Source: JAABYT01 sp041581935 (GTDB lineage Bacteria > Pseudomonadota > Gammaproteobacteria > HK1). Taken from it: a DNA stretch of 7,028 nucleotides. The number at the start of each line of letters is the position of its first letter. Position 1 is the first letter of the stretch. The stretch lies in contig JBFICP010000169.1 of NCBI GenBank assembly GCA_041581935.1, positions 1-7,028 of the forward strand, in the 5' to 3' direction. Both the position numbers and the translations under genes were made by a program. Shown here one piece after another: positions 6,712 through 7,028 of the stretch. The notes beneath the pieces were generated by a model. The model had not been told where the DNA came from. It ran no database searches and saw nothing but the letters and a program-made list of their open reading frames with translations.

Positions 6712-7028
6712 TGCCGAAGGTTTACGTCAGTGTTGGCAGCAACGTAAATCGCGAACGTGCCATCACGAGGGCACTCGAACTGTTGCGCGATCGATTCGGT
6801 GAATTGGAGCTCTCGAGCGTGTACGAGACCGAGCCCGTCGGATTTGAAGGTGACCCTTTTTTCAACATGGTCGTGGCGTTCGATTCGCAGGATGCGCCGC
6901 ATGCAATCGTCGCCGCTTTGCATCAGATCGAACATCGCTGCGGACGTCATCGCGGCGAAAAGCGATTCGGGCCGCGGACCATGGATCTCGACCTGCTGAT
7001 GGTGGGCGAGCATGTCGTTCGTGATGAC
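6711..7028 (+). CDS. folK: 6-hydroxymethyl-7,8-dihydropterin pyrophosphokinase HPPK (3' end outside window)
   Basis: Transfers pyrophosphate from ATP to 6-hydroxymethyl-7,8-dihydropterin, the product of FolB and the substrate of dihydropteroate synthase. The 106 visible codons read MPKVYVSVGSNVNRERAITR and onward, with the family's GSN near the N-terminus, SSVYETEPVGFEGDPFFN (35-52) in the pterin loop, and RFGPRTMDLDLLM (85-97) carrying the magnesium-binding pair D92 and D94. Roughly a third of a typical 160-residue HPPK is beyond the right edge. The ATG overlaps the folB stop by one base (TGATG), with no separate strong ribosome binding site, so reinitiation from folB is likely. Some gammaproteobacteria also carry a folK beside panC, so this may be one of two copies; the window cannot show that. 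Confidence 0.94.
   Translation, partial: MPKVYVSVGSNVNRERAITRALELLRDRFGELELSSVYETEPVGFEGDPFFNMVVAFDSQDAPHAIVAALHQIEHRCGRHRGEKRFGPRTMDLDLLMVGEHVVRDD

Overview
The window is a conserved bacterial housekeeping locus from a high-GC gammaproteobacterium. It carries the macromolecular-synthesis cluster on the minus strand (rpsU, a yqeY family gene, dnaG, rpoD), divergent from tsaD on the plus strand. These are followed by plsY (minus) and then folB-folK (plus). From memory, this order matches Pseudomonas and many other non-enteric gammaproteobacteria. E. coli has rpsU-dnaG-rpoD without the yqeY gene. The proteins are closest to gammaproteobacterial versions (for example nearly identical sigma-70 regions 2-3, and TsaD and FolB alignable end to end with E. 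coli), but I cannot name a genus from sequence alone.

Layout from left to right: rpoD (sigma-70) on the minus strand, cut by the left edge so that region 4 is missing; an 88-97 bp gap with a hairpin and a consensus extended -10 promoter reading into rpoD; dnaG primase on the minus strand, best started at a GTG with a strong ribosome binding site; a 207 bp gap with a hairpin/T-tract attenuator candidate and a second hairpin; yqeY; rpsU; a 143 bp divergent promoter region; tsaD on the plus strand; plsY on the minus strand, whose last 11 bases overlap the last 11 of tsaD; a 156 bp divergent region with an AT-rich core; folB (GTG start); and folK, sharing one base with folB and cut by the right edge.

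The rpsU-yqeY-dnaG-rpoD group couples an initiation-related ribosomal protein, a tRNA-amidotransferase-like protein, the replication primase and the main sigma factor. Its products are needed in very different amounts, and the gaps on either side of dnaG carry structures that could set those amounts. TsaD makes the t6A37 tRNA modification, PlsY makes the first acylated phospholipid precursor, and FolB/FolK are consecutive pterin steps of folate synthesis.

I found no mobile element, CRISPR array, tRNA, toxin-antitoxin module or unknown system. The gene content is ordinary. What deserves a second look is regulatory or architectural: the extended -10 promoter, the yqeY-dnaG attenuator candidate, the structured yqeY leader, the overlapping convergent gene ends, and the drop in GC at folB-folK.
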